DNA from: an uncultured Nitratifractor sp.
Lineage (GTDB): Bacteria; Campylobacterota; Campylobacteria; Campylobacterales; Sulfurovaceae
Assembly: GCA_947311565.1 (NCBI GenBank)
Contig: CAMZLH010000004.1
Location: forward strand, 1-35,010
Length of the DNA stretch: 35,010 nt
Direction: 5' to 3'
Shown here: in pieces, positions 1-7,150 of the stretch
Layout of the letters: every line of letters starts with the position of its first letter
Position numbering within the stretch: position 1 is the first letter of the stretch
Translations under genes and position numbers: made by a program
The notes under the pieces: model-generated
What the model was told of the DNA's origin: nothing
Seen by the model: the letters and a program-made list of their open reading frames with translations, nothing else
The model's database searches: none

Positions 1-429
1 CCCATTGTTGACTTTCCTCTTTTGGCTATTCCTTTAAAAGTCTTATTGTTATTAATCCTCTTATTATGACATACTCTTATTTTTGTTGAGTCTATAAATG
101 TTATTGAGTTAGATTTAACTAACCTTTTTAGTTTTAAAAAGGCTATTAATGGTATTAAAACTATTGGTATTAATTCTACAAATCTGTTATACGAAACTAA
201 TTTTGGAAAGTATCCTTTTAAATGTTTTGAAACACTTTTTAAATAAAAATCTTTAAATGTTCTATTCCCATAATTGTGATAATATACAACTATTGTCATT
301 ACTTCACTCATTGTTAACCTTGAACCATACTTTATTTTCTTATCTTTATTCTCTAGTAACCTTTTTTTTATATTTATCTTCAAATTCTTTCATAAAGTCA
401 TCTATCTCACAGAATATTTTTGTTAACAT
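1..429 (-). pseudogene. IS982-family transposase, frameshifted and cut by the window edge
   Basis: Read on the minus strand from an ATG at 429 (AGGA-type ribosome site upstream), the sequence gives MLTKIFCEIDDFMKEFEDKY. After a run of eight A the frame must shift by one to continue as YGSRLTMSEVMTIVVYYHNYGN and then LVSYNRFVELIPIVLIPLIAFLK. A second one-base shift near 130-140 is needed to reach FIDSTKIRVCHNKRI and FKGIAKRGKSTMG. These segments match the order of IS982-type DDE transposases, in which FIDST carries the first catalytic Asp and the KRGK-S-MGW block follows. Both shifts act like single-base insertions, and in-frame stops follow each, so the gene looks inactive. The C-terminal half lies beyond the left edge. 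Family assignment comes from remembered motifs. Confidence 0.8.
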
Positions 430-433
430 TTCT

Positions 434-480
434 TAGTCATCCTTTTTTGTTTTTACTTGATTGAAATTATAGGATGACTA
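434..480. repeat. 9-bp perfect inverted repeat at the 5' flank of the IS982 remnant
   Basis: TAGTCATCC (434-442) is exactly complementary to GGATGACTA (472-480), with 29 bp between. The left arm lies just upstream of the transposase start codon and the right arm about 50 bp upstream of the HTH-like gene. It may mark the insertion sequence end or be an operator; the other end of the element is outside the window, so this cannot be decided. Confidence 0.45.
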
Positions 481-530
481 CTCTTTTAATACTCTTTTTT
501 TTATCGAACTCAGGTTAAAGGGGGTTTATA

Positions 531-800
531 GTGACATTTATTGAATTTAAAAAAGCACTATTAGATGCAGAGATTTCGTTGCCAAAATTTAGCAAATTGA
601 TAAAAGTTAGTGAAAAGAATATTCAATCATATAAGAAAAAGGGTGAAGTTCCAAATGCTATTGCTGCTTTGATTACCTGTTTTGTGGTGATGAAGCAAAA
701 TGGAATTGATTATAAAGAGGCAATTGAGAAGCTTGATTTAAAGCACAAAAAGAAAAAAGGTGCAGGATTTGCAAGTAAAAAGAGCAAAAAAGAGGAGTGA
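531..800 (+). CDS. Small HTH-like DNA-binding protein
   Basis: 89-residue basic protein starting with GTG, preceded by a strong AAAGGGGG ribosome site (517-524) six bases upstream. Residues about 17-40 (LPKFSKLIKVSEKNIQSYKK) look like a Cro/XRE-type helix-turn-helix, with the second helix KNIQSYKK as the likely recognition helix. The C-terminus is a lysine-rich tail (KHKKKK, KKSKKEE). It resembles small conserved proteins of unknown function in Campylobacterota. It stands alone: an IS remnant lies upstream and a convergent gene ends 26 bp downstream. A role in DNA binding or transcription is inferred from the fold only; the target is unknown. Confidence 0.7.
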   Translation: MTFIEFKKALLDAEISLPKFSKLIKVSEKNIQSYKKKGEVPNAIAALITCFVVMKQNGIDYKEAIEKLDLKHKKKKGAGFASKKSKKEE

Positions 801-826
801 GGCTTAATTGCCCCAAACTCTCTACT

Positions 827-1465
827 TCAATTAAAAATATCTTGGCTCTTTTGCCACGATTTGAAAAGAAGCTTTTGGAAATTGCTATTTTGCAAAAAAC
901 TCTCCCATCTTTGAATATGCTCTTCTAAATCTTTATATCTTGAAAGAAGCTTTAACTCTTTTAGATACTCTCTAAACTCACTCTGCGTTGCTGAGAGATT
1001 ATAGACTCTATTTATAATTTTATTTACAAAAAGCTCTTGATTTTTATCACTAAATAGTATCGATAAAAGAACTTTTGAAATCTCTTGACTTTGGATAGAC
1101 TCCTTTTTTTTAAAATCATTTAAATTTATAATTGTATAGATATAGATTAACTCATCTCTGTTTATAGAGTTTTTTAGCTTGGCAACACTATCTCCTATAT
1201 ATAGAATATACTGCTCTATTTGGTAATCTTCATACTCTTGCATTAGTGAGTTGTAGTTTTGAAGCATTCTATTGTGTATATTTTTGTAGGGTTTGCTTAC
1301 TATTTTAATATGATAAATTCTCTTTTTATATTTAAAGTAGATATTGTTGTCTCTATGTTGCTTAATGATAAAGTGTTTTATTAGTTTTATATCTTCAAAG
1401 TGCTTTATATTTAAAAAGTGTTGGGCTATATATTTGCTTATATTTTCACAATATACTTTATTCAT
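827..1465 (-). CDS. Rpn/YhgA-like protein, probably nuclease-inactive
   Basis: The frame is open from 1540, but the ATG at 1465 (MNKVYCENISKYIAQHF) has an AAGGA site six bases upstream, whereas the upstream ATG has none; I therefore choose 212 residues. The layout resembles the Rpn (recombination-promoting nuclease, PD-(D/E)XK) group: an N-terminal block, a YHIKIVSK strand at about residues 54-61, then RMLQNY, YILYIGD, IYTIINL and a helical C-terminus. In active family members the strand reads HIEFQ; here the catalytic Glu is Lys and the Gln is Val, and no obvious upstream Asp pairs with it. It is therefore probably a dead or non-nuclease relative. Assignment is by motif order only. A Pho-box-like promoter lies directly upstream. 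Confidence 0.6.
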   Translation of the reverse strand: MNKVYCENISKYIAQHFLNIKHFEDIKLIKHFIIKQHRDNNIYFKYKKRIYHIKIVSKPYKNIHNRMLQNYNSLMQEYEDYQIEQYILYIGDSVAKLKNSINRDELIYIYTIINLNDFKKKESIQSQEISKVLLSILFSDKNQELFVNKIINRVYNLSATQSEFREYLKELKLLSRYKDLEEHIQRWESFLQNSNFQKLLFKSWQKSQDIFN

Positions 1466-1490
1466 AAATTTCCTTAAAAGTATTTTAGAA

Positions 1491-1522
1491 ATTCTATTGC
1501 TCTTGGGTAACAAATTGATAAC
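1491..1522 (-). promoter_or_regulatory. Pho-box-like promoter of the Rpn-like gene
   Basis: On the minus strand GTTATC (1522-1517) is followed after five bases by GTTACC (1511-1506), giving 11-bp periodicity, then nine bases, then a TAGAAT -10 box (1496-1491). The predicted start of transcription is near 1485, 20 bases before the chosen start codon. The spacing matches the pstS promoter exactly. Confidence 0.5.
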
Positions 1523-1550
1523 AATATGACATATTGACATATTATATCTT

Positions 1551-1615
1551 GTTTACAATTTGTTACCAAAATGTAGCTATTTGGTTACCGCTTTGTTACT
1601 AAATGTTAATAAAAT
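1551..1615 (+). promoter_or_regulatory. Pho-box array and promoter of the porin gene
   Basis: Five units start at 1551 (GTTTAC), 1562 (GTTACC), 1573 (GTAGCT), 1584 (GTTACC) and 1595 (GTTACT), exactly 11 bp apart. Nine bases after the last unit is TAAAAT (1610-1615), a plausible -10 box. There is no -35 box, as expected when a PhoB-type activator occupies that position. The start codon is about 40 bases downstream of the expected transcript start. Two further GTTAAT copies at 1605 and 1616 overlap the -10 region. Confidence 0.55.
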
Positions 1616-1662
1616 GTTAATGCTTTTTAGCATTCATTAACAAAACAAAACAAGGAGATTTT

Positions 1663-2844
1663 ATGAAAAGAGGTTTACTATTATCATTAGTTGCAACAAG
1701 TGCAATATTTGCAGGTGGAAATATTGCTCCTGTAGCTCCAGTAGCTCCACAAGTTGCTCCAGCTCCAGCAGCGTGTGATTTTTGGGGACAAATTGGATTT
1801 AGATATGAGTTTAAATCTGGAAAAGATGGTAAAGAGTTATTTAAAAGTGCTCATAATAAGGCTAAATCAACAGTAGTGTTGGGTATTAAAAATAAAGATT
1901 TAGGTAATGGCTTTGGTTTTGGTGCTGAAGTTGCTGGAACTTTTAAACTTGATGGTAAATTAAAGAAAACTGGTGAAGATGCTGAGATTTCTCAACTATA
2001 TTTAACTTACAAGAGTGGTAAAACTAAATTTAAACTTGGTCGTCAAGCTCTATCTAAAAAAATTAGCCCATGGGCATGGAGTGATGATAGTTTAGGAAGA
2101 CTTGACAACACATTTAATGCACTTACTGTAGAAAATAGTGATTTAAGTAAAACTACTTTAGTTGGTGCATGGGTAGCTAGTGTTGCAGATGGAACATCAA
2201 CTACAAAAATTAATGGCTCAAATAAGGGTCTATTTATGTTAGGTTTTGCTAATAAATCTTTTAGTGATACTACACTTAGAGGTAATTTATATTTTATCCC
2301 TTCAAATGGAGCTAATGGTAAGGCATTTTCTGTATGGAGTAGTGTAGATAGTAAAATCAGTGGTATAAAAGTAGGTTTACAATCTGTTTATGCAAAAGCT
2401 GATGCAGGTTCTATTGCACAAGCTGGTAATGGAACAAAAGCAACTTATGGAGTAGCAACATATATTAAGAATAGTTTTAGTGGAGTTGATGCTAAATTAA
2501 CTTTAGCTTATTTAAATGATGGTGATGCAAAACTTAACCTTGGTGGAACAAGTGGTTTCTGGGGTAGTGTTGTAGGTGGAAGCTTTGGTGGTGATGTATC
2601 TAAAGCTGGTAAACAAAAAATTGCAGGGTTGGCTCTTAGCACAAAACTTTATGGTGGTAAAGTATATAGCAATATTGGTATAGATAAGCCAGATACAGGT
2701 AAAACTGCATTTGCAGCTAGAGTTGGATATAAATTTAAAGTATCTAAAGTTAGCTATAAAGTTGAGTATAGATTCCAAAAGAATAAAGACTTTAGCGATA
2801 GAAAAGATCACAGAGTTAGATTGGAAGCTAAATATAAGTTTTAA
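1663..2844 (+). CDS. Outer-membrane porin (Campylobacterota Opr-type)
   Basis: 393 residues: a Sec signal peptide (MKRGLLLSLVATSAIFAGG), a proline/valine/alanine-rich linker (about 20-37), then a beta-barrel rich in alternating hydrophobic strands and Gly/Ser/Asn turns. It ends in Phe (KYKF), the C-terminal aromatic recognised by the BAM machinery. FWGQIGFRYEF near residue 40 starts the barrel. AGGAG lies eight bases before the ATG. It resembles the major porins of this phylum and should form a trimeric diffusion pore, probably weakly selective. The upstream Pho-type operator suggests induction by phosphate starvation, so it may favour anions such as phosphate, comparable in role to PhoE or OprP without being their homologue. 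The monocistronic unit ends at the hairpin at 2850. Confidence 0.85.
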   Translation: MKRGLLLSLVATSAIFAGGNIAPVAPVAPQVAPAPAACDFWGQIGFRYEFKSGKDGKELFKSAHNKAKSTVVLGIKNKDLGNGFGFGAEVAGTFKLDGKLKKTGEDAEISQLYLTYKSGKTKFKLGRQALSKKISPWAWSDDSLGRLDNTFNALTVENSDLSKTTLVGAWVASVADGTSTTKINGSNKGLFMLGFANKSFSDTTLRGNLYFIPSNGANGKAFSVWSSVDSKISGIKVGLQSVYAKADAGSIAQAGNGTKATYGVATYIKNSFSGVDAKLTLAYLNDGDAKLNLGGTSGFWGSVVGGSFGGDVSKAGKQKIAGLALSTKLYGGKVYSNIGIDKPDTGKTAFAARVGYKFKVSKVSYKVEYRFQKNKDFSDRKDHRVRLEAKYKF

Positions 2845-2849
2845 TCTAT

Positions 2850-2875
2850 CAAAGAGAGTAATATCGCTCTCTTTG
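2850..2875 (+). terminator. Terminator hairpin after the porin gene
   Basis: CAAAGAGAG (2850-2858) and CTCTCTTTG (2867-2875) form a perfect 9-bp stem with an 8-base loop, six bases after the porin stop codon. The following GATTTTG is a weak U tract, so termination may be partial. Confidence 0.7.
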
Positions 2876-2882
2876 GATTTTG

Positions 2883-2946
2883 AAGACCCCAGAATCTACC
2901 ACAGATAGTAATAGATGTAACTCTCCTTAAACTTACATGGGGTCTT
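2883..2946. repeat. 64-bp element with terminal and internal inverted repeats
   Basis: AAGACCCC (2883-2890) pairs with GGGGTCTT (2939-2946). Inside it, ATGTAA (2915-2920) pairs with TTACAT (2933-2938), directly abutting the outer arm. It is clearly more GC-rich at its ends than its surroundings. It could be a short structured RNA, a miniature inverted-repeat element or an insertion-sequence end remnant. Confidence 0.4.
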
Positions 2947-3490
2947 TAAAGTTTTTATTGACTTTCCTTAACTTTAACACCTAATTTTAAATCAAATAGT
3001 GATATTGCAGGATCTTTGAAAAATTGTCATATATACGGAGAAGAACTATTTATTTTTTAAATCCCTACAAATAGGTTATTTAGAATTTTCAATATACAAT
3101 ATCATAGGTATAATAACTTTTGTATTAAATATAGACAATATCTTGCTAGCACCATAAAATTATACTTTAAGTGCAAAAGTTAAATTTACAATCTAAGTAA
3201 TAAAACAAATTTTAAATAATATGGATACACGAATTCATTCGCGTCTATTTGGGTTAAAAAATTAATTTAAGCTATTGCCTCGCGCTCAGGTTACTATCAC
3301 TAATTTTTGTAATTTAATTACTAAGTTTTGCTTTGTAATATTTATCTTATTAATTGATACTGCAAAACTTTAAGAGTAGCAGTTGGCGCGGTAATTGCTT
3401 AATTACAATATGTAATAATAGTAGATAGAATATTTTTACAAGTATCAATAAATGGGATACTGCAATTGATTTTGTGACTTTAAAATATGT
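2947..3490. other. Non-coding gap between porin and pstS
   Basis: About 540 bp of AT-rich DNA with no open frame of useful length and no protein remnant I could recognise on either strand. It has isolated short palindromes such as GTAATTTAATTAC and two loosely similar GATACTGCAA copies near 3356 and 3459. No tRNA, terminator or promoter could be supported here. Confidence 0.5.
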
Positions 3491-3503
3491 AAAAAAAATA
3501 TCT

Positions 3504-3547
3504 GTTACCGTTTTTGTTACCATTTGGTTACCGTTATTTTGTATAAT
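3504..3547 (+). promoter_or_regulatory. Pho-box array and promoter of the pst operon
   Basis: Three perfect GTTACC copies start at 3504, 3516 and 3527 (12 and 11 bp apart). Nine bases after the last is a perfect TATAAT (3542-3547), and no -35 hexamer is present. Direct repeats at 11-bp intervals placed over the -35 position are the standard architecture of PhoB-activated promoters. The hexamer differs from the E. coli CTGTCAT unit, so identity as the site of the regulator at 7844-8503 is inferred. Confidence 0.7.
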
Positions 3548-3581
3548 TTAATTGTAAAACAACAACAATAAAAGGATGAAA

Positions 3582-4577
3582 ATGAAAAAATTACTATTAG
3601 GGTCAGTAGTAGCTTTAGCAGTAGCAACTTCAGCAAATGCAGAGGCATTAAAAGGTAGAGGTGCATCTTTCCCTGCTCCGGTTTATAAAGCATGGACAAG
3701 TGCATATAATAAAGCAACAGGTGTTCAAGTAAACTATACTCCAACTGGTTCAGGTGATGGTATTAAATCTATCAAAAAAAGAATTGTAGATTTTGCAGGT
3801 TCTGATAAGCCACTTAAGCCAGAAGTATTAAAAGAGAACAAACTTTATATGTTCCCAACAGTTGTTGGTTCAATCGTTCTTGCATACAATATTGATGGTG
3901 TTAAAGATGGTGAATTGAAACTATCAAGAGAAGCAATTGCTGCAATCTTTAGTGGTAAAGCAAAAATGTGGGATGATGAAGTAATTAAAAAAGAGAACAA
4001 AGATGTTAAACTTCCACACGAGCCTATTACAGTTGCTGTAAGAGCTGACAAATCTGGAACAACTTTTAACTTTACTTACTTCTTAAACAAAATTAATCCA
4101 GAGTTTAAAGTAAGTAAAAAACCAGAGTGGAAAGCTGAAAAAGTAGTTGCTGGTAAATCAAACTCAGGTGTAACTGCTAACATTAAGCAAATTAAAAACT
4201 CTATTGGTTACATTGAGTACTCTTATAAATTAAAAGAGAACCTACCAGCTGCGAAAGTTCAAAACAAAGCAGGTAAGTTTATTAATCCAACTGTTAAATC
4301 TTTCCAAGATGCTGCTAAATATGCAAGTTGGACAAAAGAGAAAGATTTCTATGCTATAATTGGTGATCCAGATGGTGAGACTTCTTATCCAATCGTAGCT
4401 GCTACATTTATTCTTTTACCAGCTGAAAAAGCTGAAAAGAATAAAGAGGTAGTTAAATTCTTTGAGTGGGCATACAAAAATGGCGACAAAGTTGCTGCTG
4501 ATTTAGGTTATGTTCCACTACCAGCATCTACAAAAGATGAGATTGCTAAATACTGGGCAGAGAAGAAAATTAAGTAA
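3582..4577 (+). CDS. pstS: Periplasmic phosphate-binding protein PstS
   Basis: Binds inorganic phosphate in the periplasm and delivers it to PstCA. Two ATGs lie six bases apart (3576 and 3582). AAAGG abuts the first, so the second, giving MKKLLLGSVVALAVATSANA as signal peptide, is preferred (331 residues). Phosphate-binding loops typical of PstS are visible: GASFPAPVY, TGSGDG, AGSDKPL and the RADKSGTTFNFTYF block, followed by SGVT. First gene of pstSCAB-phoU and the two-component pair, expressed from the Pho-type promoter at 3504-3547. Two hairpins separate it from pstC, consistent with higher expression of the binding protein. Length is normal for the family. Confidence 0.96.
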   Translation: MKKLLLGSVVALAVATSANAEALKGRGASFPAPVYKAWTSAYNKATGVQVNYTPTGSGDGIKSIKKRIVDFAGSDKPLKPEVLKENKLYMFPTVVGSIVLAYNIDGVKDGELKLSREAIAAIFSGKAKMWDDEVIKKENKDVKLPHEPITVAVRADKSGTTFNFTYFLNKINPEFKVSKKPEWKAEKVVAGKSNSGVTANIKQIKNSIGYIEYSYKLKENLPAAKVQNKAGKFINPTVKSFQDAAKYASWTKEKDFYAIIGDPDGETSYPIVAATFILLPAEKAEKNKEVVKFFEWAYKNGDKVAADLGYVPLPASTKDEIAKYWAEKKIK

Positions 4578-4578
4578 C

Positions 4579-4628
4579 TATTTGGGCTTTTGCCCGAATA
4601 ACTTGTATAAAATTTTTTAATTTTATAC
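4579..4628 (+). terminator. Tandem hairpins between pstS and pstC
   Basis: First hairpin: TATTTGGGC (4579-4587), TTTT loop, GCCCGAATA (4592-4600), nine pairs with one G-U. Second hairpin: GTATAAAATT (4605-4614), TTTT loop, AATTTTATAC (4619-4628), a perfect 10-bp stem. Neither is followed by a long U tract. They probably cause partial termination or protect the 3' end of a processed pstS message. Confidence 0.6.
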
Positions 4629-4685
4629 TTCTTTACAAGCTCTAAAATATAACTTAAACAATAAAAGAGAAAAAGGCATTAACTG

Positions 4686-5537
4686 ATGGTTGGTAAAATA
4701 TTTAAAGATTTTTCACTTCTTTCTGCTATCTTAATCCTAGTAATATTAGTCGCAATTTTTGGTATTCTTTACTCTTATGCTAGTGATGCAATACATACAT
4801 TTGGTTGGGACTTTTTAACTACAACAACTTGGCAGCCAGGGGAAGATGATGATGGTGGTATATTTGGTGGATATATACCAATTGTTGGGACACTTTTAGC
4901 AACACTTATAGCAATGCTTATTGCGGTTCCTATTGCTATGGGTATTGCGATATTCTTAACAGAAGTTGCACATCCTCTATTGATAAAGCCTGTATCTATT
5001 GCTATTGAACTTCTTGCTGCAATTCCTAGTATTATCTATGGAATGTGGGGGCTTTTCTATTTTGCTCCCATAATTCAGCAAAGTTTTGGTGGCAGTGGTG
5101 TTGGGCTATTAACTGCTGGTATTGTTTTGGCTATTATGATTGTTCCATTTATGTCGGCAATTACAAAAGATGCTATGAATACAACACCAGGTGTGTTAAA
5201 AGAGAGTGCATATGCTATGGGTGCTACAAAGTTTGAAGTAATCAAAGATGTAATTATGCCATACTCAAAAACAGCTATTATTGGCTCTGTTATATTGGCA
5301 CTTGGTCGTGCACTTGGTGAGACGATGGCAGTTGCATTCTTGATTGGATCTATTGTGAAGTTGCCTTCAAAAGTTACAGACCCAACAACCTCTATTCCTG
5401 TACTTTTAGCAAATAACTTTGCAGAAGCACAAGATTTGGAGCTTTCAAGTATGTTCTATTTAGCACTGATTTTGTTTGCAGTTAGCTTTATAATTATATC
5501 GTTTGCCAAATTTTACTTTTTAGGGAGAAAAAGATGA
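4686..5537 (+). CDS. pstC: Phosphate ABC transporter permease PstC
   Basis: Inner-membrane permease subunit that forms the phosphate channel with PstA. 283 residues with about six membrane segments; the first is at residues 10-31 and the next starts near 64. IPSIIYGMW (113-121) is a family signature. The EAA coupling loop is around 173-192 (ESAYAMGATKFEVI), ending in a permease-type GRALGETMAV segment that fits PstC/PstA. It is shorter than E. coli PstC (319 residues), mainly in the first periplasmic loop, which has an acidic GEDDDGG turn. The stop codon overlaps the pstA start by four bases. Confidence 0.95.
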   Translation: MVGKIFKDFSLLSAILILVILVAIFGILYSYASDAIHTFGWDFLTTTTWQPGEDDDGGIFGGYIPIVGTLLATLIAMLIAVPIAMGIAIFLTEVAHPLLIKPVSIAIELLAAIPSIIYGMWGLFYFAPIIQQSFGGSGVGLLTAGIVLAIMIVPFMSAITKDAMNTTPGVLKESAYAMGATKFEVIKDVIMPYSKTAIIGSVILALGRALGETMAVAFLIGSIVKLPSKVTDPTTSIPVLLANNFAEAQDLELSSMFYLALILFAVSFIIISFAKFYFLGRKR

Positions 5538-6349
5538 AAAAAAGATTTCTTTTAAACAAGATTATTTTAACTCTCTCTACTCTTTCGGCAATAATTGGGC
5601 TTGGGTTCTTGTTTTGGATACTTGGCACTCTTTTAATAAAGGGGTTGGCTACAATGAACTTATCTATTTTTACACACGATTTGGTAGATGGCGGAATTAG
5701 AAACCTGCTTGTAGGGCAGTTTGTAATGGCATTAATTGCTACATTTTTTGCTGTTCCTATTGGTGTAATGGCTGGAATTTACCTAAGAGAGTATAGCAAC
5801 AATGGCAAAATTGCATTTGTTATTAGAAACTTGAGTGATATTATGATGAGTGCACCATCTATAATTATTGGTGTATTTGTATATGCAATATATATAGACA
5901 AAGTAAACCACTTTACAGGCTGGGGTGGTGTATTGGCTCTTGCTATTATGATGATACCAATTATTGTTAGCACAACTGATAATATGCTATCACTTGTTCC
6001 AAAAGAGCTTAGAGAAGCTGGCATTGCACTTGGCGGAAGCAAACATAAAATTATTTTGCAAATTGTCTTAAAAGCTGCAAAAGTTGGGTTAATGACGGGT
6101 ATTTTGCTATCATTTGCAAGAATAGTTGGCGAAACAGCACCTCTGCTTTTCACATCGGCAAATAGTCAGTTCTTTACATTTAACTTAAATGATCAGTTTC
6201 CATCTTTAACAGTAAGTATCTATAACTTGGCAACATATCCAGACCAAGAGAGTAAAGATTTAGCATGGGCAGCATCGTTTGTATTAACAGCTGTTGTATT
6301 GGTAATTAATTTAGGTGGTAGATACCTAACAAGAAGTAAACACAAATAA
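5534..6349 (+). CDS. pstA: Phosphate ABC transporter permease PstA
   Basis: Second membrane subunit of the Pst importer; 271 residues with about six hydrophobic segments. SAPSIIIGVFVYA (107-119) parallels the PstC signature, and the EAA loop (about 158-177, ELREAGIALGGSKHKII) docks with PstB. ARIVGETAPLLFTS follows, as usual in PstA. It starts inside the end of pstC (ATGA overlap), implying translational coupling, and ends 12 bases before pstB. Membrane topology is a by-eye estimate. Confidence 0.95.
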   Translation: MKKRFLLNKIILTLSTLSAIIGLGFLFWILGTLLIKGLATMNLSIFTHDLVDGGIRNLLVGQFVMALIATFFAVPIGVMAGIYLREYSNNGKIAFVIRNLSDIMMSAPSIIIGVFVYAIYIDKVNHFTGWGGVLALAIMMIPIIVSTTDNMLSLVPKELREAGIALGGSKHKIILQIVLKAAKVGLMTGILLSFARIVGETAPLLFTSANSQFFTFNLNDQFPSLTVSIYNLATYPDQESKDLAWAASFVLTAVVLVINLGGRYLTRSKHK

Positions 6350-6361
6350 TAAGGAAAATTA

Positions 6362-7150
6362 ATGGAAAACAAAGATGTAATGAGAGCAGAGGATTTATGT
6401 TTTACATACCCTAATGCTCCCAAACCAACACTGAAATCTATAAATTTACCAATAGAGAAGAATAAGATTACTGCTCTTATTGGACCTAGTGGATGCGGTA
6501 AGTCAACTCTACTTAGAGCATTTAATAGAATACACGACCTATATCCTGGCTTGAAGTATGAGGGTAAAATATTACTTCAAAATGAAAATGGTAATATGGA
6601 TAATATTTTGGAGTTAAAAAAAGAGACAGATTTGGTTAAGCTTCGCCAAAGAGTTGGTATGATTTTTCAAAAACCAACGCCATTCCCAATGTCTATTTAC
6701 GACAATGTAGCTTATGGATTAAGACTTGCAGGAGTTAGTAATAAAGATGAGCTTGATGGTAAAATAGAGAAAGCTCTGCAAGGTGCTGCAATTTGGAACG
6801 AAGTTAAAGATAGACTCAGAAGTAGTGCAATGGGGCTAAGTGGAGGTCAGCAGCAACGTCTTTGTATTGCAAGAGCAGTTGCACTAAAGCCAGATGTTCT
6901 GCTCTTTGATGAGCCAACAAGTGCATTGGATCCAATCTCAACAGGTGCAATCGAAGAGTTAATTGCAGAGTTAAGAAGCGAAGTCTCAATTGCAATTGTA
7001 ACACACAATATGCAACAGGCAAGTCGTCTTAGCGACTACACAGCATTTATGTATTTGGGTGATTTAATAGAGTTTAATAAGACTAAAAAAATATTTACAA
7101 ACCCAAGTGAAAAGATGACAGAAGACTACATTACAGGGAGGTTTGGATAG
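6362..7150 (+). CDS. pstB: Phosphate ABC transporter ATPase PstB
   Basis: Cytoplasmic ATPase powering phosphate import. 262 residues with Walker A GPSGCGKS (41-48), Q loop [10 protein letters not shown] (102-111), signature LSGGQQQR (159-166), Walker B LLFDEP (180-185) and switch His in VTHNMQQA (His215). The FQKPTPFP motif is typical of PstB among ABC ATPases. AAGGA lies shortly before the ATG. The stop codon overlaps the GTG start of phoU by one base. Confidence 0.97.
   Translation: MENKDVMRAEDLCFTYPNAPKPTLKSINLPIEKNKITALIGPSGCGKSTLLRAFNRIHDLYPGLKYEGKILLQNENGNMDNILELKKETDLVKLRQRVGMIFQKPTPFPMSIYDNVAYGLRLAGVSNKDELDGKIEKALQGAAIWNEVKDRLRSSAMGLSGGQQQRLCIARAVALKPDVLLFDEPTSALDPISTGAIEELIAELRSEVSIAIVTHNMQQASRLSDYTAFMYLGDLIEFNKTKKIFTNPSEKMTEDYITGRFG

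Noticed and set aside
1344-1529. Open frame of 61 codons on the plus strand
   Set aside because: It lies antisense to the Rpn-like gene and its promoter, with low-complexity hydrophobic translation and no ribosome site.
3225-3290. Locally GC-richer stretch in the porin-pstS gap considered as a tRNA or small RNA gene
   Set aside because: No cloverleaf, T-loop motif or stable hairpin could be drawn.
2947-3490. Possible gene remnant in the porin-pstS gap
   Set aside because: Translation of both strands gave only short AT-rich frames with frequent stops and no recognisable family motif.
5779-6153. Open frame of 124 codons antisense to pstA
   Set aside because: Mirror frame of a membrane protein gene, which gives long hydrophobic shadows; no supporting signals.
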